Shown: piece after piece, positions 50,133-59,982 of the stretch
How positions within the stretch are numbered: the stretch's first letter is position 1
How the letters are laid out: the number at the start of each line of letters is the position of its first letter
Assembly: GCA_000471925.1 (NCBI GenBank)
Contig: CP006667.1
Coordinates: 124,001 to 188,000 of the forward strand
Direction of reading: 5' to 3'
Source: Ralstonia pickettii DTP0602
GTDB lineage: Bacteria > Pseudomonadota > Gammaproteobacteria > Burkholderiales > Burkholderiaceae
DNA length: 64,000 bases
Made by a program: the position numbers and the translations under genes
Notes under the pieces: generated by a model
Database searches by the model: none
Seen by the model: only the letters and a program-made list of their open reading frames with translations
What the model was told of the DNA's origin: nothing

Positions 50133-51020
50133 ATGCCCTCCCAACAACCCTTGCCAGGCGGCGCCTGGCGCATGGTCGCGGCCATGCTGCTGTCCGGCAC
50201 CATCGGCTGGTTCGTGGTCACCAGCGGCCAGGCGCCGCTCGATGTGGTGTTCTTCCGCTGCCTGTTCGGCGGCGCGGCGCTGCTGGGCGTGCTGACGCTG
50301 CAGCGCGGCTGGGTGCGGATGACCCGCGCGCAGCTCGGCTGGCTGGTGCTGGGCGGTGTCACGCTGGTGCTCAACTGGCTGGCGCTGTTCTCGGCGTACG
50401 CGTACAGCGGCATCGCCATTGCCACCGTGGTCTATCACACCCAGCCGTTCTTCCTGCTGTTGCTGACCTCGGTGGTCCAGCGCGAGCCGTTCCCGTTCGC
50501 GCGGCTGCCGTGGCTGGTGCTGGCCTTTGCCGGTGTAATGCTGATCACCGGGCTCGAGCACGGCGCCACCGGCGCGGCGATGCTGGCCGGCATCGGCCTG
50601 GGCCTGCTGGCCGCGCTGCTGTACGCGGTGACGACCCTGGCCACGCGCCGGCTGCAGGCGATCCCTCCTGGCCAGATCGCCGGGCTGCAGATGGTGCTGG
50701 GCGTGATGATGCTGGCGCCGCTGGCCCATCCCGCGGCAGGCAGCTACGACGCTGGCACCTGGGCCGCGCTGCTGGCGCTGGGGCTGGTCCATACCGGCGT
50801 GATGTACACACTGCTGTATGGCGCCTTCCAGCGGCTCAACGTGGTGTCGATCGCGACGCTGTCCTTCATCTACCCGCTGGTGGCGATCGTGATCGACGTG
50901 CTGGTGTTCGACGTGGTGCTGGGCCCGCTGCAGGTCGCCGGCATGGCGCTGGTGCTGCTGGGCGTGATCGCCAACCAGTTGGGCTGGAGCCTGCCGCTGC
51001 GGCGGCGGGCGGAGGGCTGA
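50133..51020 (+). CDS. EamA/DMT-family transporter
   Basis: The 295-residue membrane protein has ten predicted helices in two EamA repeats (first repeat about residues 8-140, second about 150-290; IATVVYHTQPFFLLLL and NVVSIATLSFIYPLVAIVID end each half). It probably exports an amino acid or other metabolite. The divergent LysR gene is its likely regulator. Confidence 0.9.
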   Translation: MPSQQPLPGGAWRMVAAMLLSGTIGWFVVTSGQAPLDVVFFRCLFGGAALLGVLTLQRGWVRMTRAQLGWLVLGGVTLVLNWLALFSAYAYSGIAIATVVYHTQPFFLLLLTSVVQREPFPFARLPWLVLAFAGVMLITGLEHGATGAAMLAGIGLGLLAALLYAVTTLATRRLQAIPPGQIAGLQMVLGVMMLAPLAHPAAGSYDAGTWAALLALGLVHTGVMYTLLYGAFQRLNVVSIATLSFIYPLVAIVIDVLVFDVVLGPLQVAGMALVLLGVIANQLGWSLPLRRRAEG

Positions 51021-51136
51021 TGCGGCACCCCGAGGACGCTGGACGGGCGCCTGATGCATGATCGTGTTGACCAAATGTCTGACTACGGCTAGTGTAGGCA
51101 GCTCATCGAACGATCGTGCTATTCGCCCCCATCGCC

Positions 51137-51982
51137 ATGTCAGCTATCGCTCCCCAGACTGCCGCCGCTCCTGCTGCGCTCCATTCCTTTGACGATGCGA
51201 TCGCGCTGGAGGCCGCCGGCGAGCACCGTTTCCTCGGCCGCACCACGCCGGCGTACTGGAACATGATCGGTCCGTTCGGCGGCATCACCGCCGCCACGCT
51301 GCTGCAGGCGGCGCTGGACCATCCGCAGCGGCTGGGCGACCCGGTTTCGCTGACCGTCAACTTTGCCGGACCGATCGCCGAAGGACCGTTCGAGATCGAG
51401 GCGCGCCCGGTGCGCACCAACCGCTCGACTCAGCACTGGACCCTGGAACTGCGCCAGGGCGATGGTGTGGCCACCACCGCCACCGCCATGTTTGCCGTGC
51501 GCCGCGAGACCTGGGACTGCGGCGAGGCGGTGATGCCGGAGGTCCCGGCCGCCGACACGCTGCCGGCCATGGGCGGGTTTGCGCCGGTGCGCTGGCTCAA
51601 ATCCTACGACATGCGCCCGGTGCGCGGCGCCAAGCCGACCGCCGAGCCCGGCACCGAGCACCCGGACAGCCTGACGCAGTTCTGGTTGCGCGATGCGCCG
51701 GCACGCACGCCAGACTTCGCCGCGGTGGCGGCGTGGGCGGACAGCTTCTACCCGCGCATCTTCCTCAAGCGCGCGGGCTTCGTGCCGGCCGGCACGGTGT
51801 CGATGACCACCTATTTCCATGCCGATGCGCAGACGCTGGCGGCGCTGGGCGACAGCCACGTGCTGGCCAGCGCGCAGGCGCAGGTGTTCCGCCAGGGCTT
51901 CTTCGACCAGCGCGCGCAGCTGTGGAGCCCGGCCGGCGAGCTGATCGCCAGTTCGCACCAGATCGTCTACTACAAGGAATAA
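51137..51982 (+). CDS. TesB-like double-hotdog acyl-CoA thioesterase
   Basis: The 281-residue protein has two hotdog domains: N-terminal (RTTPAYWNMIGPFGGITAATLLQAAL) and C-terminal (GTVSMTTYFHADAQTL, VFRQGFFDQRAQLWSPAGELIASS). This is the TesB-like thioesterase layout. It probably hydrolyses medium/long acyl-CoA. The ATG at 51137 is taken as start; a GTG at 51116 would add seven residues. It converges with the AmpG-like gene with only three bases between them. Confidence 0.85.
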   Translation: MSAIAPQTAAAPAALHSFDDAIALEAAGEHRFLGRTTPAYWNMIGPFGGITAATLLQAALDHPQRLGDPVSLTVNFAGPIAEGPFEIEARPVRTNRSTQHWTLELRQGDGVATTATAMFAVRRETWDCGEAVMPEVPAADTLPAMGGFAPVRWLKSYDMRPVRGAKPTAEPGTEHPDSLTQFWLRDAPARTPDFAAVAAWADSFYPRIFLKRAGFVPAGTVSMTTYFHADAQTLAALGDSHVLASAQAQVFRQGFFDQRAQLWSPAGELIASSHQIVYYKE

Positions 51983-51985
51983 GGC

Positions 51986-53245
51986 TCAGGCGATCGCTTC
52001 GCGCGCCTGGGCCTCGTAGCGGTGCACGGTGTTGCGCATGACCCAGAGCAGCATCACGCCCGGCAGCGCCACCGCCACCGTGCCGAGGTAGAACGGCGCC
52101 CAGCCCCAGGCCTCGACCATATAGCCGGAGGTGGGGCCCACATAGACCCGGCCCACCGAAGCCAATGCCGACAGCAGCGCGTACTGCGTCGCCGAGAACG
52201 AGCGGTTGCACAGCGTCATCAGCAGCGCCACGAAGGCCGCCGTGCCCATGCCGCCGCACAGGTTCTCCACGGCGATGGTCGCGCCCATGGTCCACAGGTG
52301 CGCCGGCGTCACCGCCAGGATCCAGTAGCCCAGGTTCGACACCGCCTGCAGCATGCCGAACAGCATCAGCGAGCGGTACAGCCCCAGCCGCACCATCAGC
52401 GTGCCGCCGAACAGCGCGCCGATGATGGTGGCGGCCAGCCCGAGGGTCTTGTTGACGATGCCGACCTCGCCCGCCGAGAAGCCCACGCCGCGGATCAGGA
52501 AGGTGGTCGACAGGCTGCCGGCAAAGGCGTCGCCGAGCTTGTACAGCACGATCAGCAGCAGCAGCCACCATGCGCCCGGGCGCGCAAAGAAGTCGCGCAG
52601 CGGGCCGAGTATGGCCTCTTCCAGCGTGCGCGGCGCGCGCGCCGGCACGTCCGGTTCGGGGGCCCACAGCAGGGTGACGATACCCACGCCCATCAGCGCC
52701 GCCATCAGCAGGTAGGTCTGCTGCCAGCCGAGCACGCGGTCGGCCAGCCACAGCGCCAGGCCGCCCGAGACCAGCATCGCCAGCCGGTAGCCCAGCACCT
52801 TGACCGCCGCACCGGCGCCGCGCTCGGCGGGGCGCAGCACGTCGGTGCTGTAGGCGTCGAAGACGATGTCCTGCGAGGCCGACAGGAAGGCCACCAGCGT
52901 GGCCAACGCCGCCAGTGTCCACAACGCCTCGCGCGGCGGGCAGAAGGCCATGGCGGCAATGCCCAGCACCAGGCCCACCTGCGTCACCAGCAGCCAGCCG
53001 CGCCGGCGCCCCATCAGCGGCGGCGTGTAGCGGTCCATCAGCGGCGCCCACAGGAACTTGAAGATATAGGCCTGCCCGACCAGCGAGAAGAAGCCGATGG
53101 TCTTGATATCCAGCCCCTCGACCGTCATCCACGCCTGCAAGGTGCCGGAAGTCAGCGCCAGCGGCAGCCCGGAGGCGAAGCCCAGCGCCAGCATGGCGCC
53201 AATGCGGCGGTTGCGGAAGATGTCGAGATACGATTGGAAAGTCAT
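51986..53245 (-). CDS. ampG: AmpG-family muropeptide permease (MFS)
   Basis: The 419-residue major-facilitator protein has about 12 helices and the AmpG features GFASGLPLALTSGTLQAWM near the N terminus, WAPLMDRY and SASQDIVFDAYSTDVL. AmpG imports anhydro-muropeptides for cell-wall recycling, which also links to AmpC induction. No ampC or ampD is in the window. The start at 53245 fits the family. Confidence 0.88.
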   Translation of the reverse strand: MTFQSYLDIFRNRRIGAMLALGFASGLPLALTSGTLQAWMTVEGLDIKTIGFFSLVGQAYIFKFLWAPLMDRYTPPLMGRRRGWLLVTQVGLVLGIAAMAFCPPREALWTLAALATLVAFLSASQDIVFDAYSTDVLRPAERGAGAAVKVLGYRLAMLVSGGLALWLADRVLGWQQTYLLMAALMGVGIVTLLWAPEPDVPARAPRTLEEAILGPLRDFFARPGAWWLLLLIVLYKLGDAFAGSLSTTFLIRGVGFSAGEVGIVNKTLGLAATIIGALFGGTLMVRLGLYRSLMLFGMLQAVSNLGYWILAVTPAHLWTMGATIAVENLCGGMGTAAFVALLMTLCNRSFSATQYALLSALASVGRVYVGPTSGYMVEAWGWAPFYLGTVAVALPGVMLLWVMRNTVHRYEAQAREAIA

Positions 53246-53379
53246 GAACGGGGCAGGCGTGTGGCGCCGCGCGGCTGCGCGGGCGCCGTGTATTATTGCA
53301 TCACCCGTCCGCCTCGCCGCCACATGCGGCACTGCGCGGCGGGCTTTTCCGCTTCCTGACTGCGCCCGAGGAACCGCAC

Positions 53380-54342
53380 ATGCTCCGCCGCTTGCAAGGT
53401 GTTCAGCGTCCCGCCCGTACCCGGCTGGCCCGCGCGCTGGCGCTGGCCGCGGTGGCGTTGCCCATGGCCTGGAGCCAGCCCGCGCCGGCGCAGGAAGGCG
53501 ATGCCGACGGCATCCGGCTCAACCGCGGCGGCTCGGCGGTGCGCAACATCGTGCCGGCCGAGGCCATCGAGCAGCAGGCCACGCAGGAGTACGAACAGCT
53601 CAAGCAGGAGGCCATCGCCAAGCATGCACTGGCCGCCGACAACAACCCGCAGCTGATCCGCCTGCGCGCCATCGGCAAGCGGCTGCTGCCGCATACCGTG
53701 CGCTGGAACGAGCGCGCGCGCCAGTGGCAGTGGGAGGTCAACCTGATCGGCTCCAAGCAGGTCAATGCCTTTTGCATGCCCGGCGGCAAGATCGCCGTCT
53801 ATACCGGGCTGCTCGACCAGCTCAAGCTCACCGACGACGAGGTCGCGATGGTGATGGGCCACGAGATCGCCCACGCGCTGCAGGAGCACGCGCGCGAGCG
53901 CGCCGCCAAGTCCGAGATCACTAACCTGGGCGCCAACGTGATTTCCCAGCTGTTCGGCTTCGGCAACCTGGGCAATATGGCGCTGGGCACCGGCGCGCAC
54001 CTGCTGACGCTGCGCTTCTCGCGCGCGGATGAATCCGAAGCGGACCTGATCGGCATGGATGTTGCCGCGCGGGCAGGCTTCGACCCGCGCGCAGCGATCA
54101 CGCTGTGGCAGAAAATGGGCAAGGTGTCGCAGTCCGGCGCCGAGTTCCTGTCCACGCACCCTTCCGGGCGCAGCCGCATCGCCGACCTGGAAAAGCACCT
54201 GCCCGAGGTGCTCCCGCTCTACGCGCGCGCGATCAACTCGACGGTGGACAAGCTGCCGCCGTACCGCGCCAATATGGCGGGCCTGGGCGATGCGCCAGTG
54301 GACAGCGGCGACGACGACCGGCAGAAGCCGCTGAAGCGCTGA
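53380..54342 (+). CDS. M48-family periplasmic metalloprotease
   Basis: The 320-residue protein has a signal peptide (cleavage after APAQ, about residue 35), the zinc motif HEIAHALQEH with a downstream ESEADLIGMD glutamate, and FLSTHPSGRSRIADLEKH near the C terminus. This matches Oma1/LoiP-type quality-control proteases; the TPR domain of BepA is absent. The start at 53380 follows GAGGA. Confidence 0.9.
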   Translation: MLRRLQGVQRPARTRLARALALAAVALPMAWSQPAPAQEGDADGIRLNRGGSAVRNIVPAEAIEQQATQEYEQLKQEAIAKHALAADNNPQLIRLRAIGKRLLPHTVRWNERARQWQWEVNLIGSKQVNAFCMPGGKIAVYTGLLDQLKLTDDEVAMVMGHEIAHALQEHARERAAKSEITNLGANVISQLFGFGNLGNMALGTGAHLLTLRFSRADESEADLIGMDVAARAGFDPRAAITLWQKMGKVSQSGAEFLSTHPSGRSRIADLEKHLPEVLPLYARAINSTVDKLPPYRANMAGLGDAPVDSGDDDRQKPLKR

Positions 54343-54364
54343 GGCGCATTCCGCTGCAAAAGAA

Positions 54365-54387
54365 AAAAGCCGGCATTGCCGGCTTTT
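54365..54387. terminator. Bidirectional terminator between the M48 and argC genes
   Basis: AAAAGCCGGC, ATT and GCCGGCTTTT form a perfect 10-bp stem flanked by A and T runs. It serves both converging genes. Confidence 0.92.
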
Positions 54388-54409
54388 CTCGTTCAGGGTT
54401 GCCGCCGCT

Positions 54410-55357
54410 TCAGGCGCTCAGACCCGTGGCCTCATCGGCGCCCACATGCACGTTCATGCACTGCACCGCCGCACCGGCCGCGCCCTTGCCCAGGTTGTCC
54501 AGGCGGGCAACCAGGTTCAGGCGCTCGGGCGTGCCGAACACGAACAGGTCGACACGGTTGGTGTCGTTGTTGGCCTGCACGTCGAAGAAGCCGTCGTCGA
54601 GGTTCTCTTCGCTGTTGTACGGCAGCACGCGCACGAACTGCTCGCCCTCATAGTGCTTGCGGTAGATCTCGACGATCTGCTCCGGGCTTACCTTGCGCGC
54701 CAGGCGCTCGCCGAAGACCGGCACCGTCACCGCCAGGCCCTTGAGGAAGTTGCCGACGATCGGGTTGAAGATCGGGTCCTGCGACAGGCCGCCCTGCACG
54801 CGCATCTCGGGCAGGTGCTTGTGCTGCAGCGCGAGCGCGTAGGGGCGCGGGCTGTGCAGCTTCGGGTTACCGCCGGCTTCGAAGTCGGCAATCATCTTCT
54901 TGCCGCCGCCGCTGTAGCCGGTCAGGGAGAACGCCGACACCGGGTAGTCCGGCGGCAGCACGCCGGCATCCACCAGCGGGCGCACCGCCATCACGAAGGC
55001 GCTGGCGTGGCAGCCCGGCACCGCGATGCGCTTGCTGGCGCGGATCTTCTCGCGCTGGCCGCGCACCAGTTCGGGCAGGCCGTAGGCCCAGTTGTCGGAG
55101 GTGCGGAACGCCGTGCTGGCGTCGATCACGCAGGTATTCGGGTTGGTCACCAGCGACACCGCCTCGCGCGAGGCCACGTCGGGCAGGCACAGGAAGGCAA
55201 CGTCGGCGGCGTTCAGGAAGCGTGCTCGCTCGGCCGGGTCCTTGCGCTTGTCATCGGCAATGCGCAGCAGTTCCACGTCGGGACGACCGGAAAGATAGTC
55301 AAGCAGCCGGAGACCGGTGGTGCCTTCCTGACCATCGACGAACACTTTGAAAACCAT
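54410..55357 (-). CDS. argC: N-acetyl-gamma-glutamyl-phosphate reductase, short type
   Basis: The 315-residue enzyme reduces acetylglutamyl phosphate, the product of ArgB, in arginine synthesis. It has the NADP fold start [14 protein letters not shown], catalytic Cys in [10 protein letters not shown] and [11 protein letters not shown]. The length and start are of the type 2 (about 310-residue) class. Confidence 0.94.
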   Translation of the reverse strand: MVFKVFVDGQEGTTGLRLLDYLSGRPDVELLRIADDKRKDPAERARFLNAADVAFLCLPDVASREAVSLVTNPNTCVIDASTAFRTSDNWAYGLPELVRGQREKIRASKRIAVPGCHASAFVMAVRPLVDAGVLPPDYPVSAFSLTGYSGGGKKMIADFEAGGNPKLHSPRPYALALQHKHLPEMRVQGGLSQDPIFNPIVGNFLKGLAVTVPVFGERLARKVSPEQIVEIYRKHYEGEQFVRVLPYNSEENLDDGFFDVQANNDTNRVDLFVFGTPERLNLVARLDNLGKGAAGAAVQCMNVHVGADEATGLSA

Positions 55358-55518
55358 GGCGGACTCGCTCAATGAAATGCGGGATATGCGCGGGATATGC
55401 GAAATGTCCCCTGCCGGACCCGGTGGGGACCCTGCATTGTAGCGGGGATGGGGGCGGGTCGCAGGGTTTGCACCGGTTGGAATATTGCGATCTGGCACAG
55501 TTCGGCGCTTGCAGAATA

Positions 55519-55533
55519 TAACCAAGTAGGTTA
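55519..55533. promoter_or_regulatory. Candidate MqsA operator
   Basis: TAACC and GGTTA are separated by five bases, seven bases before the mqsR start. E. coli MqsA binds AACCT-spacer-AGGTT palindromes in front of its own operon, and this site closely resembles them. Confidence 0.7.
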
Positions 55534-55539
55534 ATTTGC

Positions 55540-55816
55540 ATGGAGAAGGGGACGGCGCATTACTCGCTGTGGCGGGTGCGGGAGCTTCTGGCAGCACGGC
55601 GGGTCACGGTCACGCGAACCGCCCGCGATGGGGCCGTGGCGCTGGGGCTGGACATGGCAGGGCTGGCCGAGGTAATCGGCGCGCTGCGTCCGGCCCACTT
55701 ACGCCGACCACACCGTCTGGCAGGACGTCTACCGTCCGGTTACGCGGTATGGCGGGGTGTACCTGAAGCTGACGGTGACCGAAGGCCTGCTGGTCGTGTC
55801 GTTCAAGGCGCGATGA
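55540..55816 (+). pseudogene. mqsR: mqsR toxin gene, frameshifted
   Basis: Codons 1-52 encode a good MqsR N-terminal half ([17 protein letters not shown] through ELGL-like ALGLDMAGLAEVIGAL). After about 55695 the frame is lost. The C-terminal half continues in another frame (TYADHTVWQDVYRP, VYLKLTV, LLVVSFKAR, stop 55814-55816). Compared with E. coli MqsR about seven residues (the FYKSMT region) are missing at the join, and ACTT stands at the junction (55697-55700). A 20-bp deletion between two ACTT copies would explain both. The remaining open frame runs on to 55830 with unrelated residues. The toxin should be inactive. Confidence 0.85.
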
Positions 55817-55829
55817 AAGGAGCTGTGCA

Positions 55830-56231
55830 GTGAAATGCCCCGAATGCGGCGCGGCCGAACTGCTGGCCGATGTCCGCGACATCCCTTACACCTATCGCGG
55901 CGAAACCACCGTGCTGGAAAAAGTGCGCGGACAGTCCTGCCCGGCCTGCGGTGAGTCCGTGACCGACTGGCAGGAAAGCGACCGGGTGATGAAACTGATG
56001 AACGCGTTCAGCCGCCAGGTGAATGCCGCGTTCGTCGATCCGGCCTACATCACCGGCGTGCGCAAGAAGCTCCGCCTCGACCAGCGCGAAGCCGCCGAGA
56101 TCTTTGGCGGCGGCGTCAACGCGTTCTCGCGCTATGAAACCGGCAAGACCAAGCCGCCGCTGGCGCTGGTCAAGCTGCTGAAGCTGCTCGACCGCCACCC
56201 GGAGCTGCTTGAAGAAGTCCGGGCGGCTTGA
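55830..56231 (+). CDS. mqsA: MqsA antitoxin and autoregulator
   Basis: The 133-residue protein starts at GTG and is intact. The N-terminal zinc domain (CPECG...CPACG) is followed by a linker and a C-terminal Xre-type helix-turn-helix with KKLRLDQREAAEIFGGGVNAFSRYE. In E. coli it neutralises the MqsR RNase and represses the operon. Here its partner gene is frameshifted, so it may persist as a repressor only, or as defence against other MqsR toxins (inference). Confidence 0.92.
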   Translation: MKCPECGAAELLADVRDIPYTYRGETTVLEKVRGQSCPACGESVTDWQESDRVMKLMNAFSRQVNAAFVDPAYITGVRKKLRLDQREAAEIFGGGVNAFSRYETGKTKPPLALVKLLKLLDRHPELLEEVRAA

Positions 56232-56241
56232 TGGCAACCGC

Positions 56242-57018
56242 TCAGAGCGGATAGTCGTAATCGATCGACAGCGGCGCGTGATCGCTGAACTTTTCGTCCT
56301 TGTAGATCGAGCAGATATGCGCGGTCTCGGCGAGCTTCGGCGTGGCCAGGTGATAGTCGATGCGCCACCCCACGTTCTTGGCATAGGCCTGCCCGCGGTT
56401 GCTCCACCACGTGTACTGGTCCGGGCGCGGGTCCAGCCTGCGGAACACGTCGACATAGCCGTGGGTGTCGAACAGCTCGCCGATCCATGCACGCTCTTCC
56501 GGCAGGAAGCCTGAGTTCTTCAGGTTGCCCTTCCAGTTCTTGATATCGATTTCCTTGTGCGCGATGTTGACGTCGCCGCACAGCACGATCTCGCGCCCGC
56601 TCGCCTTCAGTTGCAGCAGGTGTGGCAGGAACGATTCCATGAAGCGGAACTTGGCCTGCTGGCGCTCCTCGCTGCTGGAGCCGGACGGCACGTACACCGA
56701 TATCACCGCCAGGTGCGGATACTGCACTTCGACATAGCGGCCTTCGCTGTCGAATTCCGTATTGCCGAAGCCGGTGACCACACGCTCAGGCTTGTGGCGC
56801 GTATATAGGCCCACGCCGCTGTAGCCCTTCTTCTCGGCGTAGTGGAAATAACCGTGGTAGCCATGTGGCGCAAGGAACGCTTCGGTCATGTCGGCGGCCT
56901 GCGCCTTCAGTTCCTGCACGCAGACCATGTCCGCGTCCTGCTTGCCCATCCAGTCGAAAAAGCCCTTCTTGGACGCGGAGCGGATGCCGTTGAGGTTGGC
57001 GCTGATAATCCGTAACAT
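56242..57018 (-). CDS. xth: Exodeoxyribonuclease III
   Basis: The 258-residue Mg-dependent AP endonuclease/3'-exonuclease has SANLNGIRSASKKGFFDW, CVQELKAQ (metal Glu), CGDVNIAHKEID and the terminal SDHAPLSIDY motif. It repairs abasic sites. It is divergent from pyrE with a 27-bp gap, which must hold both translation starts and overlapping control elements. Confidence 0.95.
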   Translation of the reverse strand: MLRIISANLNGIRSASKKGFFDWMGKQDADMVCVQELKAQAADMTEAFLAPHGYHGYFHYAEKKGYSGVGLYTRHKPERVVTGFGNTEFDSEGRYVEVQYPHLAVISVYVPSGSSSEERQQAKFRFMESFLPHLLQLKASGREIVLCGDVNIAHKEIDIKNWKGNLKNSGFLPEERAWIGELFDTHGYVDVFRRLDPRPDQYTWWSNRGQAYAKNVGWRIDYHLATPKLAETAHICSIYKDEKFSDHAPLSIDYDYPL

Positions 57019-57045
57019 CTCGGGAAATTTTGAATTCAGAGAGAA

Positions 57046-57741
57046 ATGATGACGCAGAACACGCCTGCAAGCACGCAAGAGGGCGCCGACCTCAGCCAGA
57101 CCTTTATCCGCTTTGCGCTCGATGCCGGCGTGCTGTCGTTTGGCGAGTTCGTCACCAAGGCTGGCCGCAAGTCGCCGTACTTCTTCAACGCCGGCCTGTT
57201 CAACCAGGGCGCGATGCTCGGCCAGGTGGCGCAATTCTATGCGAAAACCCTGCTGGGCTCGGGCGTGCAGTTCGACGTGCTGTTCGGGCCGGCCTACAAG
57301 GGCATCACGCTGGCGTCGGCCACCGCAGTGGCGCTGGCGGGCATGGGACGTGACGTCGGCTTCGCCTACAACCGCAAGGAAGCCAAGGACCATGGCGAAG
57401 GCGGCACGCTGGTGGGCGCGAAGCTGCAGGGCAAGGTCGTCATCGTCGACGACGTGATTTCGGCCGGCACCTCGGTGCGCGAGTCCGTCAACATGATCCG
57501 GGCCGCCGGTGCCGAGCCCGCCGCGGTGCTGATCGCGCTGGACCGCATGGAGAAGAGCGGCACCGCCGAGCAGGTCGGCACGCATTCCGCCGTGCAGGAC
57601 GTGCAGCGTGAATTCGGCATCCCGGTGATCGCGATCGCCAGCCTGAAGGACTTGCTGGCCTACCTCGATGCGTCGCAGGATCCGGCGCTGTCCGCCTCGC
57701 GCGAGGCGGTGGCGGCCTACCGTCAGCGCTACGGCGTCTGA
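57046..57741 (+). CDS. pyrE: Orotate phosphoribosyltransferase
   Basis: The 231-residue enzyme makes OMP from orotate and PRPP in pyrimidine synthesis. The PRPP motif is [25 protein letters not shown] and [10 protein letters not shown] also match. Two ATGs in a row (57046 and 57049) are possible starts, after GAGA. Confidence 0.95.
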   Translation: MMTQNTPASTQEGADLSQTFIRFALDAGVLSFGEFVTKAGRKSPYFFNAGLFNQGAMLGQVAQFYAKTLLGSGVQFDVLFGPAYKGITLASATAVALAGMGRDVGFAYNRKEAKDHGEGGTLVGAKLQGKVVIVDDVISAGTSVRESVNMIRAAGAEPAAVLIALDRMEKSGTAEQVGTHSAVQDVQREFGIPVIAIASLKDLLAYLDASQDPALSASREAVAAYRQRYGV

Positions 57742-57828
57742 AGCCGTTGATGGCGGTGGGCGCTGACAGCAGCGTCCCATCATCGGATAGCGGGGCAGGC
57801 GGACTTTCTAACTGGCAGGGAGCGCGGC

Positions 57829-59151
57829 GTGGCGGCAAAAGAGCGGCAGGAACGGCAAGAGCAACAAGAAAAGGCAGGGCAGGCGGCAACGCCATCCGCC
57901 CAGGCTGAAAACGGCAACCAGGCCGATTCCCTCGCCGAGCGCGGCGCCCAAGTGCGCCCGCGCAAGCCGGTGCGCCAGGCCGCCAAGGCCCCGGACCGTC
58001 CCGCGCATGAAGCCTATGCCGTGCGCGCGCTGGTGTTGCAGGGTGGCGGGGCGCTGGGCGCCTACCAGGCCGGCGTGTACCAGGGACTGGCCGAGGGCGG
58101 CATCTACCCGAACTGGGTCGCCGGCATCTCCATCGGCGCGCTCAATGCCGCGGTGATCGCCGGCAATCCGCCGGAGCGCCGGGTCGAGCAGCTGTGCGCC
58201 TTCTGGGAGCACATCTGCGCGCAGCCGTGGCTGCCGAGCCTGTCGCATACCTGGCTGATCGATCATGCAGAAACCTGGCCGGAGCCGCTGCGCATCTGGT
58301 TCGACGGCCTGCACGCCGCGCGCGCGATGTTCGAAGGCCAGCGCGGCTTCTTCCAGCCGCGCAGCTGGCCGGAGCTGTTGTCGCGCTATGCCGAGCCAAC
58401 CCGCGCCAGCTTCTACGACACTACGCCGCTGAAGGCGACGCTGGAGCGCTTTGCCGACTTCGACCTGATCAACCACCGCCCCGACCTGATGCGTGTTTCG
58501 GTGGGCGCGGTCAATGTGCGCACCGGCAATTTCGCCTATTTCGACAACACCCGCGACAAACTCCGCCCCGAGCATTTCATGGCTTCGGGCGCGCTGCCAC
58601 CAGGCTTCCCGGCGGTGGAAATCGATGGCGAGTACTACTGGGACGGCGGCCTGGTCTCCAACACACCGCTGGCCGAGGTGCTGACCGCGCAGCCGCGGCG
58701 CGACGCGCTGATCTTCCAGGTCGACTTGTGGAGCGCGCGCGGCAAGCTGCCGCACGACCTGATTGACGTGGCCGAGCGCGAGAAGGACATCCGCTATTCC
58801 AGCCGCACGCGCGCCATTACGGACTACATGCGCGAGCAGCAGAACATGCGCCGCATGCTCAATGAAGTGATGGCGCTGGTGCCGCAGGCAAAGCGCGACA
58901 ACGCGTGGTACCGGCGCGCCGCCGAGCAGGCCTGCGACGCGCGCCGCAACGTGATCCAGCTGATCTACCGCGACAAGTCGTTCGAGAACATGGCCAAGGA
59001 TTACCAGTTCGGCTCGCTGACCATGCATGAGCACTGGACCAGCGGGCTGGACGATATCCGCCAGACGCTGCGCCACCCGCAATGGCTGGCCATGCCCAGC
59101 CGCGAGCATCCCTTCGTCACCCACGACGTGCACCGCGGCAACGGCGGCTGA
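57829..59151 (+). CDS. Patatin-like phospholipase
   Basis: The 440-residue protein (GTG start) has the patatin fold: oxyanion motif LQGGGALGAYQAG, nucleophile elbow GISIGALNA and catalytic Asp in DGGLVSN. It starts with about 55 residues rich in Glu/Gln/Lys/Ala, likely disordered, and ends with a 120-residue helical extension. It probably releases fatty acid from phospholipid. Bacterial relatives lie near polyhydroxyalkanoate genes in some species, but none are here. Confidence 0.88.
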   Translation: MAAKERQERQEQQEKAGQAATPSAQAENGNQADSLAERGAQVRPRKPVRQAAKAPDRPAHEAYAVRALVLQGGGALGAYQAGVYQGLAEGGIYPNWVAGISIGALNAAVIAGNPPERRVEQLCAFWEHICAQPWLPSLSHTWLIDHAETWPEPLRIWFDGLHAARAMFEGQRGFFQPRSWPELLSRYAEPTRASFYDTTPLKATLERFADFDLINHRPDLMRVSVGAVNVRTGNFAYFDNTRDKLRPEHFMASGALPPGFPAVEIDGEYYWDGGLVSNTPLAEVLTAQPRRDALIFQVDLWSARGKLPHDLIDVAEREKDIRYSSRTRAITDYMREQQNMRRMLNEVMALVPQAKRDNAWYRRAAEQACDARRNVIQLIYRDKSFENMAKDYQFGSLTMHEHWTSGLDDIRQTLRHPQWLAMPSREHPFVTHDVHRGNGG

Positions 59152-59172
59152 GCCGCGCCGGCGCCGGCCGCG

Positions 59173-59982
59173 CTACTCGACCTTCACCTGCGCCAGTTCG
59201 GGCCGCGGCGGCGGATAGGCGGGTTTCAGTTCTGCGAACACCTGTGTCAGGATTTCCGCCACCATCAGGTTGCGGTGAGTCTTGGAGTCGGCCGGCACCA
59301 CGTACCATGGGCATTCGGGCGTGCTGGTCGCCAGGATCGCCGCCTCGTAGGCGTCCATGTAGGCCTTCCAGCGCTTGCGCTCGGCCAGGTCGGTGGTATC
59401 GAACTTCCAGTGCTTCTCCGGATCCGCCAGGCGAGCCTCCAACCGCGCCTTCTGCTCGTCGCGCGAAATATGCAGGAAGCACTTGACGATGGTGGTACCG
59501 GTCTCGGTCAGCATGGCCTCGAACGCGCGGATCTGGCGGAAGCGGCGCTCGCATTCGGCATTGTCGATCCAGCCGTGCACGCGCGTGATCAGCACGTCTT
59601 CGTAATGGCTGCGGTTGAACACCACGATTTCGCCCGCCTTGGGCACTTGCAGGTGGATGCGCCACAGGTAGTCGCGCGCCAGTTCTTCCGGCGACGGGGC
59701 CTTGAAGCCCACCACGCGGATGCCCAGCGGATCGAAGCTGCGGAACACGCCGCGCACGGTGCCGTCCTTGCCGCTGGTGTCCATGCCCTGCAGCACCACC
59801 AGCAGCTTGCGGCGGTGCTCGGCATAGAAGATGTCCTGCTGCGCGTCGAGCGCGTTGCTCAGTTCGATGATGCGGGCGAGATCTTCCTCTTTCTTGCCGC
59901 ACGAGAGCGGCTTGCTGCCCGGGTCGAAGTCAGCAAGGCGGAATCGCTTGCCTGAAGTAATTCGGAAATCGTCCAGCGGCAT
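59173..59982 (-). CDS. ppk2: Polyphosphate kinase 2
   Basis: The 269-residue P-loop kinase has Walker A GMDTSGKDGT, lid-like FNRSHYEDVLITRVHGW and TIVKCFLHISRDEQ. It transfers phosphate between polyphosphate and nucleotides. The lid motif is of the class II/III kind, which use AMP and/or ADP, rather than the SWYNRA type of class I. The ATG at 59982 follows GGAG at seven bases and is preferred to upstream ATGs. Confidence 0.88.
   Translation of the reverse strand: MPLDDFRITSGKRFRLADFDPGSKPLSCGKKEEDLARIIELSNALDAQQDIFYAEHRRKLLVVLQGMDTSGKDGTVRGVFRSFDPLGIRVVGFKAPSPEELARDYLWRIHLQVPKAGEIVVFNRSHYEDVLITRVHGWIDNAECERRFRQIRAFEAMLTETGTTIVKCFLHISRDEQKARLEARLADPEKHWKFDTTDLAERKRWKAYMDAYEAAILATSTPECPWYVVPADSKTHRNLMVAEILTQVFAELKPAYPPPRPELAQVKVE

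Noticed and set aside
55540..55830. An intact 97-residue toxin read straight through from 55540
   Set aside because: Residues after about 52 are low-complexity Arg/Pro/Gly and the true MqsR C-terminal half is readable in another frame, so the continuous frame is a by-product of the frameshift.
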